Below, piece by piece: positions 40,293 to 50,827 of a DNA stretch of 61,909 nt; within the stretch, counting starts at the first letter, position 1, and each line of letters opens with the position of its first letter. Made by a program: the position numbers and the translations under genes. Source of the DNA: Bacillota bacterium (lineage in GTDB: Bacteria > Bacillota_I > Bacilli_A > RF39 > UBA660). The DNA lies in assembly GCA_015059195.1 (NCBI GenBank), contig SVAW01000005.1, positions 1-61,909 on the forward strand, in the 5' to 3' direction. Under the pieces are notes generated by a model. That model was not told where the DNA came from and searched no databases. It worked only from the letters and a program-made list of their open reading frames with translations.

Positions 40293-41318
40293 CTACTTTA
40301 TTAGCATACTATCTCCAAATGAAAAGAAACGATATTTATTTATAATAGCTTCATTATAAGCCTTCATAATTAATTCTTTAGTAGCTAGTGCAGAAACCAG
40401 CATAACAAGAGTTGATTTTGGGAGATGAAAATTGGTTATCAAATTATCGACTGCTTTAAATTTATATCCAGGATAAATAAAAATATCAGTCCATCCACTA
40501 CATTCCCTAAATTCTCCATATAAATTCATTATAGTTTCTAAAGTTCTAGTTGAAGTAGTACCAACACTAATTATCTTTTTACCAGCTTGCTTTGCTTCAT
40601 TCAAAACGCGGGCACTTTCTTTACTCATAACATAAAATTCACTGTGCATTTTATGGTTAGTAACATCCTCAACATTTACTGGTCTAAATGTGCCAAGCCC
40701 AACGTGTAGTGTGACATAAACTATATTTATATTCTTTTCTTGAATATGTGTTAATAAATCCTCAGTAAAATGTAGTCCTGCCGTAGGAGCAGCGGCAGAC
40801 CCCACATTTTTAGCATATACTGTTTGATATCTATCTTTATCCTTTAGCTTTTCATGAATGTATGGTGGTAACGGCATTTCACCTAGCTCGTCTAGAATTT
40901 CATATAAAATCCCATTATAACTTAATCTAAAACATCTAATGCCTTCATCACTACAACTAATGCATTCTGCTTTTAATGATCCGTTCCCAAAACTAATAGT
41001 AGTACCAACTTTTACCCTTTTTGCAGGCTTTGTTAAACATTCCCACGTGTTACCACCTAAATCTCTAAGCAGCAGAATCTCAATCACAGCATTGGTTTCT
41101 TCTTTTACCCCATATAATCTTGCAGGCATTACTTTGGTATCATTAAGAACAAGACAGTCGCCTTCCTCTAAATAATCAATAATATCTGAAAAATGTTTGT
41201 GTTCTAAGCACTCTGTTTTTCTATCTACCACCAAAAGACGTGAATTATCACGTTTCTCTATTGGAGTTTGTGCGATTAACTCTTCTGGCAAATTAAAATC
41301 AAAGTCATCTGTTCTCAT
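40293..41318 (-). CDS. queA: S-adenosylmethionine:tRNA ribosyltransferase-isomerase QueA
   Basis: QueA transfers the ribosyl part of SAM to preQ1-modified tRNA in queuosine synthesis. The 341 residues include [60 protein letters not shown] and [14 protein letters not shown] ([15 protein letters not shown]) motifs. It overlaps no neighbour and precedes miaA. Its presence implies that this organism makes or imports queuosine precursors. Confidence 0.96.
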   Translation of the reverse strand: MRTDDFDFNLPEELIAQTPIEKRDNSRLLVVDRKTECLEHKHFSDIIDYLEEGDCLVLNDTKVMPARLYGVKEETNAVIEILLLRDLGGNTWECLTKPAKRVKVGTTISFGNGSLKAECISCSDEGIRCFRLSYNGILYEILDELGEMPLPPYIHEKLKDKDRYQTVYAKNVGSAAAPTAGLHFTEDLLTHIQEKNINIVYVTLHVGLGTFRPVNVEDVTNHKMHSEFYVMSKESARVLNEAKQAGKKIISVGTTSTRTLETIMNLYGEFRECSGWTDIFIYPGYKFKAVDNLITNFHLPKSTLVMLVSALATKELIMKAYNEAIINKYRFFSFGDSMLIK

Positions 41319-41344
41319 AAAATCACATCCGTCTCTTATTATAA

Positions 41345-41383
41345 CAAAAAAGAATGCATCTTTAAAGCATTCTTTTTTTATTT
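41345..41383. terminator. terminator after leuS
   Basis: AGAATGC and GCATTCT pair around a 9-nt loop with T runs in both directions. Confidence 0.8.
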
Positions 41384-43780
41384 TGCCACAATACTAACCA
41401 ATTTTCTTGGAATTGTTACTACTTTTACAATCTCTAATCCTTCAAGATATTTTTGAACATTTTCTATTTCTAGAGCTTCTTTTTCCATCTCTTCTTTAGA
41501 AACATCACTACTTACTTCAATCTTACCACGGACTTTTCCATTTACTTGTACTACCATAGTAAATGTTTCATTAATCAATTTATTTTCATCATAAATTGGC
41601 CAAGCAGCCTCACATAGTGCATTTCCTAATTTATATTGTTGATTTAACTCTTCTGTAATATGCGGTGCAACCGGATTTAACAAGTGAAGTAATGTTCTAT
41701 AATCTTTATAAGAAATGGATTCTAGCTTTTCATATTCATTTAATAATATCATTAATGCTGAAACAGCAGTATTATATTTCATATTATCAAAATCTTCTGT
41801 AACTTTTTTAATGGTTTGATTGATTAATATTTCAGCAGATTTAGAATATTCATTACTATTATTTAGTTTATTAGCTAATCTCTCAACTCTATCTAAGAAT
41901 TTTTTACAACCCTTTAGACCATCTTCACTCCATGCTGCATCTGCAGTATAGTCCCCAATAAATAATTCATAGCATCTTAATGCATCAGCACCATATTCCT
42001 TAATCATGTCATCAGGATTTACAACGTTTCCTTTAGATTTACTCATCTTTTCGCCATTAGCACCTAAAATCATTCCGTGTGCAACGCGTTTTTTAAATGG
42101 TTCATTAAATGACACTAAATCTTGATCGTATAAAAAGTTGTGCCAAAATCTTGCATACAACAAGTGTCTTGTAGCATGTTCCATACCACCATTATAGTAA
42201 TCTACCATACCCCAATAATTTAACGCATCTTTACTAACAAATTCTTTATCATTGTTTGGATCCATATATCTTAACCAATACCAACTAGATCCGGCCCAGT
42301 TTGGCATAGTATCTGTTTCACGCCTAGCTCTACCTCCACATTTTGGACAAGTAGTGTTTACCCAATCTGTAATGTTTGCTAAAGGGCTTTCTCCATCATC
42401 TGTAGGTTCATATGATGCTACATCCGGTAAGGTTACTGGTAGATCTTCTTCCTTTACTGGAACCCAACCACATTCTCTACAATGTACCATTGGAATTGGT
42501 TCTCCCCAGAATCTTTGACGTGAGAATACCCAATCTTGTAATCTATAATTAATTTTCTTTTTACCAATATTTTCTTCTTCTAAATGCTCTAACATCTTTT
42601 CAATGGCACTTCTTTTATTATCAATGCCATTTAGAAAGTCGGAGTTAATCATTATTCCATCACCAATATATGCAGCTTTAGAAACATCTCCACCTTCAAT
42701 AACTGGAATAATATCAATATTAAATTTAGTTGCGAATGCATAATCCCTATCATCATGGGCAGGAACAGCCATAATAGCCCCTGTCCCGTAATTAGTTAAT
42801 ACATAATCACTAATCCAAATTGGAATTTCTTTACCATTAACTGGATTAATAGCAGTAAGTCCATCAATTTTTACTCCTGTTTTATCTTTAGTAACATCAG
42901 TTCTTTCAATTTCTGTTTTACGCGCAGCTACTTCTTGATAATTTCTTACTTCATCCATATTATTAATCATGCTTTCGTATTTGCTAATAATTTTATGTTC
43001 TGGCGAAATAACCATGAAAGTAACTCCAAACAATGTATCACATCTTGTTGTAAACACTTTTAAATTTTCATCGATTTCTTTTATTTTAAAATCAACTTCT
43101 GCCCCAACTGATTTACCTATCCAATTGACTTGGGCAGTTTTTATTCTATCTACAAAGTCTGTTTGATCTAATCCTGATAGTAATTTTTCCGCATAGTCAC
43201 TCATTCTTAACATCCATTGTTCTTTTTCTTTTTTAACTACTGGACCACCGCAGCGTTCACAAACATTACCTTCTGACTCTTCATTGGATAAACCAATTTT
43301 ACAACTAGAGCACCAGTTAATTTCTTTAGTGTCTTTGTAAGCCATGCCTTTTTCAAAGAACTTTAAAAACTGCCATTGCGTCCATTTATAGTATTCTGGA
43401 TCTGTAGTAGAAAACTCTCTAGACCAGTCAAAAGAAATTCCAAGTGATTCAATTTGACCCTTAAATACTTTTATATTTTCTTCTACAGCTACTGATGGAT
43501 GAATGTGATTCTTTATCGCATATTGCTCTGCTGGAAGACCAAAGGCATCCCAACCCATTGGATATAAAACATTATACCCTTGCATTCTTTTTTTCCTAGC
43601 CATCGCATCTAATGCAGTATAACTTCTAACGTGCCCAACATGAAGACCAGAACCAGATGGATACGGAAATTCTACTAAATAATAGAATTTTTCTTTTTCT
43701 GAATCATTACTAGCTTCAAACGTTTTATTTTCTTTCCAATAATTTTGCCATTTTTTTTCTATTTCTTTAAAATTGTACAT
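41378..43780 (-). CDS. leuS: leucyl-tRNA synthetase
   Basis: LeuRS charges tRNA-Leu and edits mischarged tRNAs. The class I signatures are [15 protein letters not shown] (HIGH, near residue 40) and KMSKSKGN near 575. The CP1 editing domain lies at about 220-400 ([19 protein letters not shown]) and the zinc-binding [13 protein letters not shown]...CERCGG cluster near 150-175. Its 800 residues are normal. It starts immediately after the stop codon of a small membrane protein gene, and both lie behind a T-box. Confidence 0.97.
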   Translation of the reverse strand: MYNFKEIEKKWQNYWKENKTFEASNDSEKEKFYYLVEFPYPSGSGLHVGHVRSYTALDAMARKKRMQGYNVLYPMGWDAFGLPAEQYAIKNHIHPSVAVEENIKVFKGQIESLGISFDWSREFSTTDPEYYKWTQWQFLKFFEKGMAYKDTKEINWCSSCKIGLSNEESEGNVCERCGGPVVKKEKEQWMLRMSDYAEKLLSGLDQTDFVDRIKTAQVNWIGKSVGAEVDFKIKEIDENLKVFTTRCDTLFGVTFMVISPEHKIISKYESMINNMDEVRNYQEVAARKTEIERTDVTKDKTGVKIDGLTAINPVNGKEIPIWISDYVLTNYGTGAIMAVPAHDDRDYAFATKFNIDIIPVIEGGDVSKAAYIGDGIMINSDFLNGIDNKRSAIEKMLEHLEEENIGKKKINYRLQDWVFSRQRFWGEPIPMVHCRECGWVPVKEEDLPVTLPDVASYEPTDDGESPLANITDWVNTTCPKCGGRARRETDTMPNWAGSSWYWLRYMDPNNDKEFVSKDALNYWGMVDYYNGGMEHATRHLLYARFWHNFLYDQDLVSFNEPFKKRVAHGMILGANGEKMSKSKGNVVNPDDMIKEYGADALRCYELFIGDYTADAAWSEDGLKGCKKFLDRVERLANKLNNSNEYSKSAEILINQTIKKVTEDFDNMKYNTAVSALMILLNEYEKLESISYKDYRTLLHLLNPVAPHITEELNQQYKLGNALCEAAWPIYDENKLINETFTMVVQVNGKVRGKIEVSSDVSKEEMEKEALEIENVQKYLEGLEIVKVVTIPRKLVSIVAK

Positions 43781-44125
43781 CTACTTACTCTCCTTTTTTA
43801 CCATATGTTTTCCTATCAAACTATATACGATAAGAATTAAAGGCACAATGACTATAAAAGCCACTAAAATTTTTAAAATAAAATTACTCACCAGTTCTAC
43901 TATTGTAATCGCGGATGCAATTATAAATGCATTACCCAAGGCAACCAAATGGGCTAACTCCTTAACATTTGAATCATTTATTTTTAAATTATACTTTTTA
44001 CTCAAAATTACAATTGGATTACTTGATTTAAACTTTTCCAACTTCTTCTTGTTTGAAATAACTGTTATCAGATAAGCTAAATATACTACTAAAAACGATA
44101 CAATAAATACAATAATAAAATTCAT
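43781..44125 (-). CDS. small membrane protein upstream of leuS
   Basis: This 114-residue protein has an N-terminal helix (IIVFIVSFLVVYLAYLITVI), a basic cytoplasmic part and two closely spaced C-terminal helices (AFIIASAITIVELVSNFIL, ILVAFIVIVPLILIVYSLIG). No family is recognised. Its stop codon abuts the leuS ATG, and it lies between the T-box and leuS, so it is controlled by leucine-tRNA charging together with leuS. Confidence 0.8.
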   Translation of the reverse strand: MNFIIVFIVSFLVVYLAYLITVISNKKKLEKFKSSNPIVILSKKYNLKINDSNVKELAHLVALGNAFIIASAITIVELVSNFILKILVAFIVIVPLILIVYSLIGKHMVKKESK

Positions 44126-44139
44126 AAAATCATCTCCAA

Positions 44140-44345
44140 AAAATAAAAATATTACAAACTTAAGGACTCCATAAGAAGCGGTACCACCTTAATTCATAAT
44201 ATTATGCTCTTTTAAATCGTTAACGCAGAATCGCGGCTATAAGCAACTAGAAAAGCAAGTTCATAATACTTATTAGAAGTTTTCACCAACCACTTCTTCT
44301 CTAAATAATAATTTATATTATTACTACTCTTTTCCTTTGTCTTTC
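44140..44345 (-). promoter_or_regulatory. T-box riboswitch (leucine) for the membrane protein-leuS operon
   Basis: The T-box signature AAGGTGGTACCGCTT (44190-44176) is present. Stem I closes with GGAAAAG and CTTTTC, with the AGTAG box inside its 5' side. On the 3' side, GAACTTGC places CTT (44259-44257) as the likely Leu specifier codon. The terminator/antiterminator region ends in TAATATTTTTATTTTTT. Uncharged tRNA-Leu binding should allow read-through to leuS. The specifier assignment is by position only. Confidence 0.88.
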
Positions 44346-44405
44346 AATATAATAATATTATATTACACTAAAAAAGTTTAATCAAGATATATTTGGAATA
44401 TAAAT

Positions 44406-44432
44406 GAAAAAAAGCACCATTAGTGCTTTTAT
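44406..44432 (-). terminator. terminator after the GH31 gene
   Basis: AAAGCAC and GTGCTTT pair around TAATG, followed by TTTTTC on the minus strand. Confidence 0.8.
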
Positions 44433-46828
44433 ATTTGGTTTATATATTCTAAGAGTTTTAAGAATAGTTTTACAAACTTCTTCTCTAGTCCCTTATTACC
44501 AAGTTTTCTTAATTCTATTCTTTTTTTCTTAATTGCTAAATCACTAAATAATACTGCATCGATTTTTTCTTTTAAGTCAGTTTCAATTTGTAAATCACTA
44601 ATAACCTCTTCAATATCATCATTAATAATTCTAACTGCATCAATTTCAATATTATCTCCACTACAATTTATGGTTAATTCACCAATACTTTTAACTTCAC
44701 TAACCTCTACAATAAAATCATTTCCATCCAAATAAGTCATGAACTTAACTGGATTTCCATTAAATAATACTGAAATATTTTCAGCTTCCTTCGTGTTTCT
44801 AAATTTAAATTTATAATTACGACATTCTGGAACAATTCCTGATTTACCTTCTAAAGCTTTCATCGTTAATTTATAATTATTCGGGCTATATTCATATTCT
44901 ATAGAAGTTAATAAATAAAAATCTTTTAAATATAAATCAGTAATTCCGTCATCTTCATAAAGCGTAAATTGATTACTTCTTCCAGGGAAAATATGAATTT
45001 CCATATTTTGAGGCGGATTTGTATCGTTAATATTTTCACTTATGCCAAGAGGAATAATTGCACCAGCTTTTGCAAACACCGGATAATCTTGATCTTTAAA
45101 AAATCCAACATAATCTTTTCCTCCAGGGAATTTTTTCCCAGTTACAAAATCATACCAAATACCATCAGGTATAAACATTCTATGAATAGACCTATTCATA
45201 ACATAATCTTTCTTCTTTACTATTGGAGATATAAATAATTCACTACCAAAATAATATTCATTGCGATATCTTTCATCATCATAGTGTTCTAAATATTTGT
45301 GATAAAGCGGTGTAAGCAAAGGTAGCCCATGTTTATGATATTTATAAGCCTCAGAATATAAATATGGAATTAACTGATGACGTAAAGTTAAATAATCTTT
45401 AACAATTGTATATGTTTTTACTCCCCATCTCCAAGGCTCTCTTTTATAATATTTGCCTCCATCACTACCAAATTTCATAATCGGAGAAAATGTGCCTAAT
45501 TGAACAAAACGCACATAAAGTTCACTATCCTCAATTCCTTTATAATAGCCTCCTATGTCATGCGCCCACCAGCTTACCCCTATATTAGTTGAGCTTAAGT
45601 TGTAAAATGGTACTAAGGATAACGTATCCCAACCAACCTTGGTTTTCCCCGAATATAACACTGGATACCGATGAGCGGCTATAAGTGAATTTTTAGATAA
45701 AACCATTGGGCGACGTTTATAGTTTCTTTTCATATCATACATATGATAATGCTTTAAAACATTCAGTTCTTCCAAACTAGTTGATTCATTATTTTTTAAC
45801 CAATAAAAATCTATTTCTAATGCATCTAATGGATGGATATACATTTTTAGATACACATCTAGATGACGTGGTTTTAAAACATTAAAAGGAATTACTCCTT
45901 TTATATCAGGAGTTAAATACTTTTTAGTTTGTTCATAATATTCATCAATCGGCAAAAAACCGTCGTAGGGATTAACACTAAGACCAATTCTAATACCTCT
46001 ATTATGCACATATGAAATCATCTCATATGGGGCAACAAATAACTTTTTATTAAAAGTAAACCCAGATTCAGACTTGCCATTCGTCACATGCCATTTATTA
46101 TCCAACAACAAAATAGACAGTGGGATATTCTTACGAGCGAACTGGTCAACTAATTTTTTTAAAGAAAAGTCATTATATTCTATATCCCTACTCCACCAAT
46201 TTCCTAAAGCATAACGTGGAATTAACGAAGGATATCCAGTTAATTTGTAATAATCTTGTAAGCATCTAGAAAAATCTTTTAAATATACAAATAAATATAT
46301 ATCTATTTCTTTGTTTTTTCGCTCGCGAATTGTTCCATCAGTTTCAATTAGTTTTGATTTAGAGTCATCAATACTTACAAATCCATCTAAAGAATATAAG
46401 CTTTTCATAAACTTGATTCTACCATCAAATGAGGACAAATCTTTAGCGGGTGCTCCAAAATTTTTTATTTCTGGATGCCCATAATACCAGCTATTATCTG
46501 AATTCAAAACATCAACTTTAAGATTAGAGGCTGGAGATAAATTGCTACCTTTAAATGGTTTTTCTTTAATATATGTTATTTTAAAATAACTAGTTGTTAT
46601 CTCTAAATAACGAGAATCTTGCTTTACATTAAAGCTTGTTTCTCCAAAATCTCTATTCCATGCAAATTCAGTTGGCGAATCTTCAAAAACGCCCATCTCA
46701 TTATATTGAAATCTAACTAAACTTTCACTTAAAATACTAATTCTATATTTTTCTCCCTTAATAACATTTTTGGGATTAACATTAGAATTTATTTTTAATT
46801 TAAAATGTTCTCCTAATGGGTACATCAT
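44429..46828 (-). CDS. glycoside hydrolase family 31-like protein, nucleophile replaced
   Basis: GH31 enzymes hydrolyse alpha-glucosides or alpha-xylosides. The 799 residues have the N-terminal beta domain, a TIM barrel (YALGNWWSRDIEYND, NRGIRIGLSVNPYDG) and C-terminal beta domains. The acid/base region is intact: SWWAHDIGGYYKG near 420. The nucleophile motif, normally W-L-D-x-N/Q, reads FYWLKNNES with Lys345 where the catalytic Asp belongs, so ordinary retaining hydrolysis is doubtful. No signal peptide. It precedes no sugar transporter here; it lies 21 bp after the degenerate pyruvate kinase gene, probably in one operon. Confidence 0.85.
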   Translation of the reverse strand: MMYPLGEHFKLKINSNVNPKNVIKGEKYRISILSESLVRFQYNEMGVFEDSPTEFAWNRDFGETSFNVKQDSRYLEITTSYFKITYIKEKPFKGSNLSPASNLKVDVLNSDNSWYYGHPEIKNFGAPAKDLSSFDGRIKFMKSLYSLDGFVSIDDSKSKLIETDGTIRERKNKEIDIYLFVYLKDFSRCLQDYYKLTGYPSLIPRYALGNWWSRDIEYNDFSLKKLVDQFARKNIPLSILLLDNKWHVTNGKSESGFTFNKKLFVAPYEMISYVHNRGIRIGLSVNPYDGFLPIDEYYEQTKKYLTPDIKGVIPFNVLKPRHLDVYLKMYIHPLDALEIDFYWLKNNESTSLEELNVLKHYHMYDMKRNYKRRPMVLSKNSLIAAHRYPVLYSGKTKVGWDTLSLVPFYNLSSTNIGVSWWAHDIGGYYKGIEDSELYVRFVQLGTFSPIMKFGSDGGKYYKREPWRWGVKTYTIVKDYLTLRHQLIPYLYSEAYKYHKHGLPLLTPLYHKYLEHYDDERYRNEYYFGSELFISPIVKKKDYVMNRSIHRMFIPDGIWYDFVTGKKFPGGKDYVGFFKDQDYPVFAKAGAIIPLGISENINDTNPPQNMEIHIFPGRSNQFTLYEDDGITDLYLKDFYLLTSIEYEYSPNNYKLTMKALEGKSGIVPECRNYKFKFRNTKEAENISVLFNGNPVKFMTYLDGNDFIVEVSEVKSIGELTINCSGDNIEIDAVRIINDDIEEVISDLQIETDLKEKIDAVLFSDLAIKKKRIELRKLGNKGLEKKFVKLFLKLLEYINQI

Positions 46829-46849
46829 CCCACCCCTTTTTATATTCTT

Positions 46850-48247
46850 TTATAATTCTTCTATTACTATTAAATTAGTATGTTTCACATCTTTAAATGG
46901 ATATCCACCAGTAATAATAATCTTATCACCAGAAATAACATCTAACTTATCATATACTATCTTCTTAGCTTTAACCATAATATCATCTATTGATTTTAAA
47001 TTATCAATCAATACTGGACATACTCCAAAATAAAGTGCCAAACTTCTTACCGTCAGTTCATCTGTACTAATAGCTATAATCGGACATCGTGGTCTAAATC
47101 TGCTCATCTTTCTTGCTGTATAACCACTAATGGTTGGTACCACGATTGTTTTACACTTTAATCTACTCGCCATTTCAGCAACACTACAAGCAACATTACC
47201 TGTTACATCTTTACTCTCGCTACGCACTGTCAAATCTAAAAAGTTAATATAATTAATGTCTTGTTCTGCAGCTTTTATCACCTTTTCAGTAGCTTTCAAT
47301 AATTCCAAAGATTTTTTGCTACTGTTAAACATTAGTGCATCTGTACCGTCTAATACTGCGTTAGCTATATCACTTACCTCTGCCTTAGTCAAAGAATTAT
47401 CTAAATTGCTGACCATGTCAGAAACAATGATACTTAACTTGCCAGCAATATGGCATTTATTAATTAGAGATTTCTGAATGCCAGGAATACGTTCTAAAGG
47501 AATCTCCATTCCCAAATTTTCTCTTGCTATAACAATACCTTCACATATATTAATAATGTCATCTATTTCATCAAGAGCAAATTGATTTTCTATTTTTGCA
47601 ATAATTCCTAAATGGTTGTTTTCTAAATCTATTAATAAATCGTTTACATCTAAAACTTCTTCAACACCATTAACATACGAAACAACAATATAATCCACCT
47701 CATTATTGGCAGCAAATTTTATATGTTCTTGATCTTCTTTACTTAAATATTGGGTTTTTAATTTTACCCCTGGGACTACCAAAGTAGTATTATCATAAAC
47801 AGTTCCACCTTGGACCACCTTACACAACAAAAAATTTTCTCCCTTATCCAAAACTTGAAATTTTACTAATCCGTTTGATAGTTTTATTATACTGTCATAC
47901 TTAACATCATTTACCAAATCTTTATAATCAACCGAAAATTTTGTTTCATCTCCCACAGTTTTATTCATATATATTCTTATTTTATCATTTGTCTTAAAAG
48001 TTGCACTTCCACCCAAAAAACGATTAACATGAACTTTAGAACCAACAGTTTCTAACATAATTGCCGAATTAACATCCAACTCTTTATTTAAAATTCTAAT
48101 TTTATTAATAACATCTAAACAAAAATCATAACTAAATTCGTACATATTAATACAAAAAGCATCTACTCCATTTAGTATTAATTCTTTCAATACATCAGCT
48201 TGATTATTATTCTCATCTACTTTAGCAATTATTTTAGTTCTATTCAT
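46850..48247 (-). CDS. degenerate pyruvate kinase-like protein
   Basis: The whole length (465 residues) aligns to pyruvate kinase: KIENQFALDEIDDII, GMEIPLERIPGIQK, LTKAEVSDIANAVLDGTDA and the C-terminal allosteric domain are recognisable. Many catalytic motifs are altered. The TIGPAS motif is absent, RLNFSHG has become INMYEFSYD, LDTKGPE has become LETVGSK, and ARGDLG has become ARENLG (the Mg-binding Asp is Asn244). ATQML has become VSDMV and SGETA has become NSSKK. The lysine and Glu of KIEN remain. Loss of several ATP, metal and phosphoenolpyruvate ligands suggests a pseudoenzyme or a changed reaction. It could be a regulatory paralog of a true pyruvate kinase elsewhere. Confidence 0.85.
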   Translation of the reverse strand: MNRTKIIAKVDENNNQADVLKELILNGVDAFCINMYEFSYDFCLDVINKIRILNKELDVNSAIMLETVGSKVHVNRFLGGSATFKTNDKIRIYMNKTVGDETKFSVDYKDLVNDVKYDSIIKLSNGLVKFQVLDKGENFLLCKVVQGGTVYDNTTLVVPGVKLKTQYLSKEDQEHIKFAANNEVDYIVVSYVNGVEEVLDVNDLLIDLENNHLGIIAKIENQFALDEIDDIINICEGIVIARENLGMEIPLERIPGIQKSLINKCHIAGKLSIIVSDMVSNLDNSLTKAEVSDIANAVLDGTDALMFNSSKKSLELLKATEKVIKAAEQDINYINFLDLTVRSESKDVTGNVACSVAEMASRLKCKTIVVPTISGYTARKMSRFRPRCPIIAISTDELTVRSLALYFGVCPVLIDNLKSIDDIMVKAKKIVYDKLDVISGDKIIITGGYPFKDVKHTNLIVIEEL

Positions 48248-48355
48248 ATTCTCACCATACTTATTATACCAATTTTTGTAAATATTAAAAAGACTTTTTT
48301 ATAAAAAAGCCAAAAGATAAAATATATCTTTTTTGCGCTGTTTATTTTTAATAAA

Positions 48356-48385
48356 ATTAAAAGTGGATTTAACCCACTTTTAATT
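48356..48385 (-). terminator. terminator after the Cys-rich membrane protein gene
   Basis: AAAAGTGG and CCACTTTT pair around a 7-nt loop and are followed by AATTTTATT on the minus strand. Confidence 0.7.
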
Positions 48386-48398
48386 TGCCAATAATGTT

Positions 48399-49733
48399 CT
48401 AATCTAAACAAGTTGAATCTGCCCCATAGATTTCAATTAAATTTAATATTAAATCTACTATTAATGGAAGCAAGAATAATACTATTACCGCTATAACTCG
48501 TTTCAAAAAGTCTGTCCCAGCCTTTTTCATGGCTTCTGCTTCTCCACTTCCTGCTGCTTTTAAGAAGTCTAATATGCCTAGTACTATTACTACAACTAGT
48601 ACAACATATTTTACTAAATTTAATGTATCCTTTATCCATATTCTGATAACTTCAGGTATGACATCACATCCTCCAGGTGCTGGATCTCCAGGAGTAGGTG
48701 CTAGTTCTGGTTCAACCACGTACAATGATGTCTTATCTCGATAATGAGTTCCGCTGTCCAGATCTTCCAAATAAAATTCAGTTCCATCTGTAGCATAATA
48801 CAATTCATTTGGACATTCACCATTATTTTTTTGTAATAATTCGGATAAGGTAAAGTTTGCCGATATATATAACCATGTAGAATAATTATATTTCATCACA
48901 AATCGTTGATTATTAAAATATAATTCCATATTACCATCTAAATAAGCACATTTGTTAGTCCATACATTGCTAGAAATAACTTGATCTACATCGTTTGGAT
49001 AAAATTTTGAATAATAATCTTGTTGCCCACCACTTGGAGGAGGTTCTAGCTCGCCAGATTCATCATATTCTTGCGTATATGTAACATATTTTTCAGCCAC
49101 CAAATCATATGTGTAGGCACTAGATGATGGTTCAAAATCATAAAACTTAAAACCTACTACATTACTACCATCAAATGTTTCAAGTAAAAGTTTAGGACAC
49201 ACACCGTATTGTAGATCTGCGTCTATCTCAAAATCACCGGATACATTTTCCCAATTGGAGTCATCATACTCAGGCATATCATCTCCCATACCTCGCCACT
49301 GTGTTCTAACACCAGTAGTATCACCTTCTAAATATAATAATGCCGCTCCTCTAGAATAGTTATATGTACAATAAAGATTACTAGTAGTGACAGACTTCTT
49401 ACGTCGACAGCCATACCCAAAGGCAGGCCGATCATCCCCTATTTCAAATTTTTTATTATATAATTCATATCCACCACCACAAGCATTCTCTTCCCTTAAT
49501 CGATCTGAATCAACCTGTTTATCTGTATTAGCCGGTATACAAAAATATTTTCCTGTCTCACTGTCTCTTGTTCTATCCAATGTAGAATTTTGCCCATTTA
49601 CATAACACACATTTATATCTTTATATTCATAATTAATTCTAACATCAGCTTTGATTTGAGCAGGAACCATCCACCCAATCAATAAAGCGCTTAAAAAGAA
49701 TAGTAATGTTTTTATTTTAAATATCAATTTCAT
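48399..49733 (-). CDS. Cys-rich exported protein with VirB2-like C-terminal helices
   Basis: A signal peptide (KIKTLLFFLSALLIGWMVPA) leads into ~340 residues of Cys-, Tyr- and Asp-rich ectodomain (for example DINVCYVNGQNST, CGGGYELY, YGVCPKLLLETF). A Pro-rich hinge (APTPGDPAPGG) is followed by two long hydrophobic helices joined by a short polar loop (VKYVVLVVVIVLGILDFLKA, GSGEAEAMKKAG, FLKRVIAVIVLFLLPLIVDL). This last part looks like VirB2/TrbC pilin-type or holin-like hairpins; that is inference. Cysteine pairing suggests extracellular disulfides. The start at 49733 has GGAG at 9 nt. Confidence 0.72.
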   Translation of the reverse strand: MKLIFKIKTLLFFLSALLIGWMVPAQIKADVRINYEYKDINVCYVNGQNSTLDRTRDSETGKYFCIPANTDKQVDSDRLREENACGGGYELYNKKFEIGDDRPAFGYGCRRKKSVTTSNLYCTYNYSRGAALLYLEGDTTGVRTQWRGMGDDMPEYDDSNWENVSGDFEIDADLQYGVCPKLLLETFDGSNVVGFKFYDFEPSSSAYTYDLVAEKYVTYTQEYDESGELEPPPSGGQQDYYSKFYPNDVDQVISSNVWTNKCAYLDGNMELYFNNQRFVMKYNYSTWLYISANFTLSELLQKNNGECPNELYYATDGTEFYLEDLDSGTHYRDKTSLYVVEPELAPTPGDPAPGGCDVIPEVIRIWIKDTLNLVKYVVLVVVIVLGILDFLKAAGSGEAEAMKKAGTDFLKRVIAVIVLFLLPLIVDLILNLIEIYGADSTCLD

Positions 49734-49785
49734 GATATCATACTCCTTAATGCAACTTAATTTTATCATAATACAACAAATTTTA

Positions 49786-49813
49786 CAACAAAAAAACTGT
49801 TGATGAATCAACA
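49786..49813 (-). terminator. mraY terminator
   Basis: CTGTTGAT and ATCAACAG form a perfect 8-bp stem with a TC loop extension, followed by T7. Confidence 0.88.
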
Positions 49814-49820
49814 GCTATTA

Positions 49821-50813
49821 TTATAACCAAACACCAAAATATATTCCAGTCATACCCAAAACCATTCCTATAATCCAAAATAGTTTTACAATATCAGTTT
49901 CTTGCCATCCTAGTTTTTCTAAATGATGATGAAACGGAGCCATTAAAAATACTTTTTTATTGAAATAACGACCCGCAATCATCTGAATTAGGCTACAAAC
50001 AGTTTCAAAAACAAATACTCCGGCTACTACAATTAAGGTTACCTCATGGCTAGTAAGTATTGCAACACTAGCCAAAGTTGCACCTAATGCCAAGCTTCCA
50101 GTATCACCCATAAATACTTTAGCCGGATGAGTATTATAAACTAGAAATCCTAATAAAGCACCTACTAATATAAAACAAAATATTCCAATATCTTGGTTAC
50201 CTGAAATCCATGTAGAACCAAAACTAATAATTCCAAATGCAATAAAAGCAATTGTAGAAAGTCCTCCAGCTAGCCCGTCAAGTCCATCTGTTAAATTTAC
50301 AGCGTTACTACTTGCAACTAAAACGAACAAAATAAATAAACCATAAAACCAACCCAAATCTATTTTGATTCCTAATGTATGAATATCTAAAACTGGGCTT
50401 CTTCCACTTTTCATAAAAATAATAAAGAATACTACCGCAATTAATATCTGGCCCAGTAGTTTCTGAATTTCTGTTAGTCCCTCATTATTGTTCCTTTTAA
50501 TAATTAAATAATCATCAATGAACCCTAACAAGGCATACGATAAGAATACAAACAGAATAATAAACAAATTATCTGTCCACTCTATTTTATTCATCAGAAT
50601 TAAAACAATAATTGCAATAATTGCTGGAATTATAAATATTAAACCACCCATTGTAGGTGTTCCATCTTTACCTTTATGTTTATTTTGTAAAAAAACACTC
50701 ACTCTTTGTTTAACTTTAAGTTTTTTTAGAAATGGTATTAATATGAAACCAAATACAACTGCAGTTAAAAACGAAACCATTAATGCTAGTGCTGCCTTGG
50801 CTAAAAGTAACAT
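49821..50813 (-). CDS. mraY: phospho-N-acetylmuramoyl-pentapeptide-transferase MraY
   Basis: MraY moves phospho-MurNAc-pentapeptide onto undecaprenyl phosphate, giving lipid I at the inner face of the membrane. The 330 residues have ten hydrophobic helices and the catalytic motifs GFIDDYLIIKRN near 103, NLTDGLDGLAGG near 178 and GDTGSLALGA near 236, plus APFHHHLEKLGW near 297. It follows two murE genes by 14 bp, forming a cell-wall run without the usual murF or murD next to it. Confidence 0.96.
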   Translation of the reverse strand: MLLLAKAALALMVSFLTAVVFGFILIPFLKKLKVKQRVSVFLQNKHKGKDGTPTMGGLIFIIPAIIAIIVLILMNKIEWTDNLFIILFVFLSYALLGFIDDYLIIKRNNNEGLTEIQKLLGQILIAVVFFIIFMKSGRSPVLDIHTLGIKIDLGWFYGLFILFVLVASSNAVNLTDGLDGLAGGLSTIAFIAFGIISFGSTWISGNQDIGIFCFILVGALLGFLVYNTHPAKVFMGDTGSLALGATLASVAILTSHEVTLIVVAGVFVFETVCSLIQMIAGRYFNKKVFLMAPFHHHLEKLGWQETDIVKLFWIIGMVLGMTGIYFGVWL

Positions 50814-50827
50814 TGTATCATCCCTTA

